Source: Acanthochromis polyacanthus
Taxonomy: Eukaryota; Chordata; Actinopteri; Pomacentridae
Assembly (NCBI RefSeq): GCF_021347895.1
Contig: NC_067118.1
Location: forward strand, 39,173,755-39,237,754
Length of the DNA stretch: 64,000 nucleotides
Reading direction: 5' to 3'
The notes below the pieces were generated by a model. It was not told where the DNA came from. It made no database searches and saw only the letters and a program-made list of their open reading frames with translations. Positions 63,336 to 64,000 of this stretch are shown in pieces (position 1 is the stretch's first letter; the number at the start of each line of letters is the position of its first letter). The translations under genes and the position numbers were made by a program.

Positions 63336-63736
63336 CAAACACATCCACTTGGAGGACCTTGGGTGGATTAGCTGGAGCTTGGCAGTGGAGACAGAGATGC
63401 TGCGTGTTCGCTTCCTCCCTCACCACCTCCACCCCACCTCCGCTCCTCAGCGCCACTCCTGCTCGCCTGCCCGGGGCCAGACTCAGGTTTCAATAAGGAG
63501 GAGGGTGGTAAAAATAACCCCTGCTTTCCTTCGCCTCCTCCTCCTCCTCTGTCTCCCTCTTCTAACTCCCTAACCACCTCCCATATCCCCCACCACCCTT
63601 ACCTTAGATCATGTTACTATTGACAGAGAGGGGGAGGAGGGAGGTCAGAGAGAGAGAGATTAAGTATGGGGACTGACAGCTAGATAGATATCATACACCA
63701 CATCGTCTTCACAACACCTTAAACACAGCACAGGAG

Positions 63737-63738
<2 letters not shown>

Positions 63739-63802
<64 letters not shown>
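63739..63802 (+). repeat. (AC)n microsatellite, about 32 units
   Basis: A pure AC run near the window edge. Confidence 0.97.
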
Positions 63803-63806
<4 letters not shown>

Positions 63807-64000
63807 CGGTGGAAGTGTTTGTGCTCTTTTGGGGTTTTCTTTTTGTAGTTGGTATCACATACGGTCAAAATTTAGTATTGCAAAACAACTCTGCTTCTGA
63901 CCTTGCAGCATTTGCATGGATGCTGCTGTGCTTTGTGGAACCGTGAGTTCACAACGGGGTCAGGCTCAGGGCATTAACAATGCATGGGTAAATGTGTGCA

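Larger units (their letters stand above)
59993..64000 (+). other. samd11: samd11 intron 5, incomplete at the window edge
   Basis: It begins with GTAAGA after exon 5. It contains a complete hAT-type minisatellite element (60439-61242), a piggyBac-type MITE (62322-62806) and (CA)n/(GT)n tracts. No convincing next exon was found before 64000. Confidence 0.75.

Noticed and set aside
63238..63497. Candidate samd11 exon 6 after a strong TTTTTTCTTTCAG acceptor
   Set aside because: The phase fits and the frame is open, but it runs straight through a (CA)n tract, lacks a good donor and has no convincing similarity to the expected next segment. Retina RNA-seq would decide.

Overview
The window is nuclear DNA from a teleost fish, most likely a spiny-rayed (percomorph) species. 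It shows vertebrate exon/intron structure with canonical GT/AG splice sites, many long (CA)n/(GT)n microsatellites, and repeat types common in fish: tRNA-derived SINEs, Tc1-like, hAT and piggyBac-type MITEs. There are no bacterial-type operons, no CRISPR array and no genuine rRNA or tRNA gene.

Only one protein-coding gene can be supported: the 5' part of samd11 on the + strand. Five coding exons were assembled (26131-26584, 27685-27776, 42004-42179, 52310-52419, 59900-59992). They join in frame into 308 complete codons plus one base, and the gene runs past the right edge. The translated part holds an N-terminal SUMO-type motif, a His-rich linker, a SAND domain with its KDWK core, a C-terminal H-x3-C-x-C-x2-C cluster, a second SUMO-type motif and a Ser/Arg/Lys-rich basic stretch. 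The SAM domain that names the family must lie further right. The introns are about 1.1, 14.2, 10.1, 7.5 and more than 4.0 kb.

Positions 1 to about 25.6 kb are intergenic and I see no intact gene there. The region holds mobile-element remnants: a 147-bp tandem element (0.8-1.3 kb); a hAT MITE with perfect 8-bp target duplications (2.65 kb); a piggyBac-type MITE with a 35-bp-arm hairpin (5.3-5.8 kb); a SINE (9.5 kb); a TIR element with a perfect 9-bp target duplication carrying a RecQ-like helicase fragment (10.0-10.6 kb); another tRNA-derived SINE (10.9 kb); Helitron-like elements (11.6 and 18.6 kb); a Tc1-type MITE (14.2 kb); a foldback repeat (15.15-15.56 kb); a CpG-rich block (17.6-18.0 kb); and a degenerate tandem array split by a hAT copy with a BED-zinc-finger remnant (22.97-25.12 kb).

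The introns carry further copies of the same families, plus Tc1 transposase relics (37.0 and 50.9 kb), three copies of a hAT-type element with a T-rich minisatellite inside (29.9, 46.2 and 60.4 kb), long Z-DNA-prone dinucleotide runs and several G-quadruplex-type runs.

The candidates for something undescribed are the helicase-fragment element, the recurrent 300-bp repeat of unknown class (0.5, 21.8 and 45.8 kb), the hAT family caught at three stages of decay, and the SAND/zinc architecture and possible alternative start of samd11.
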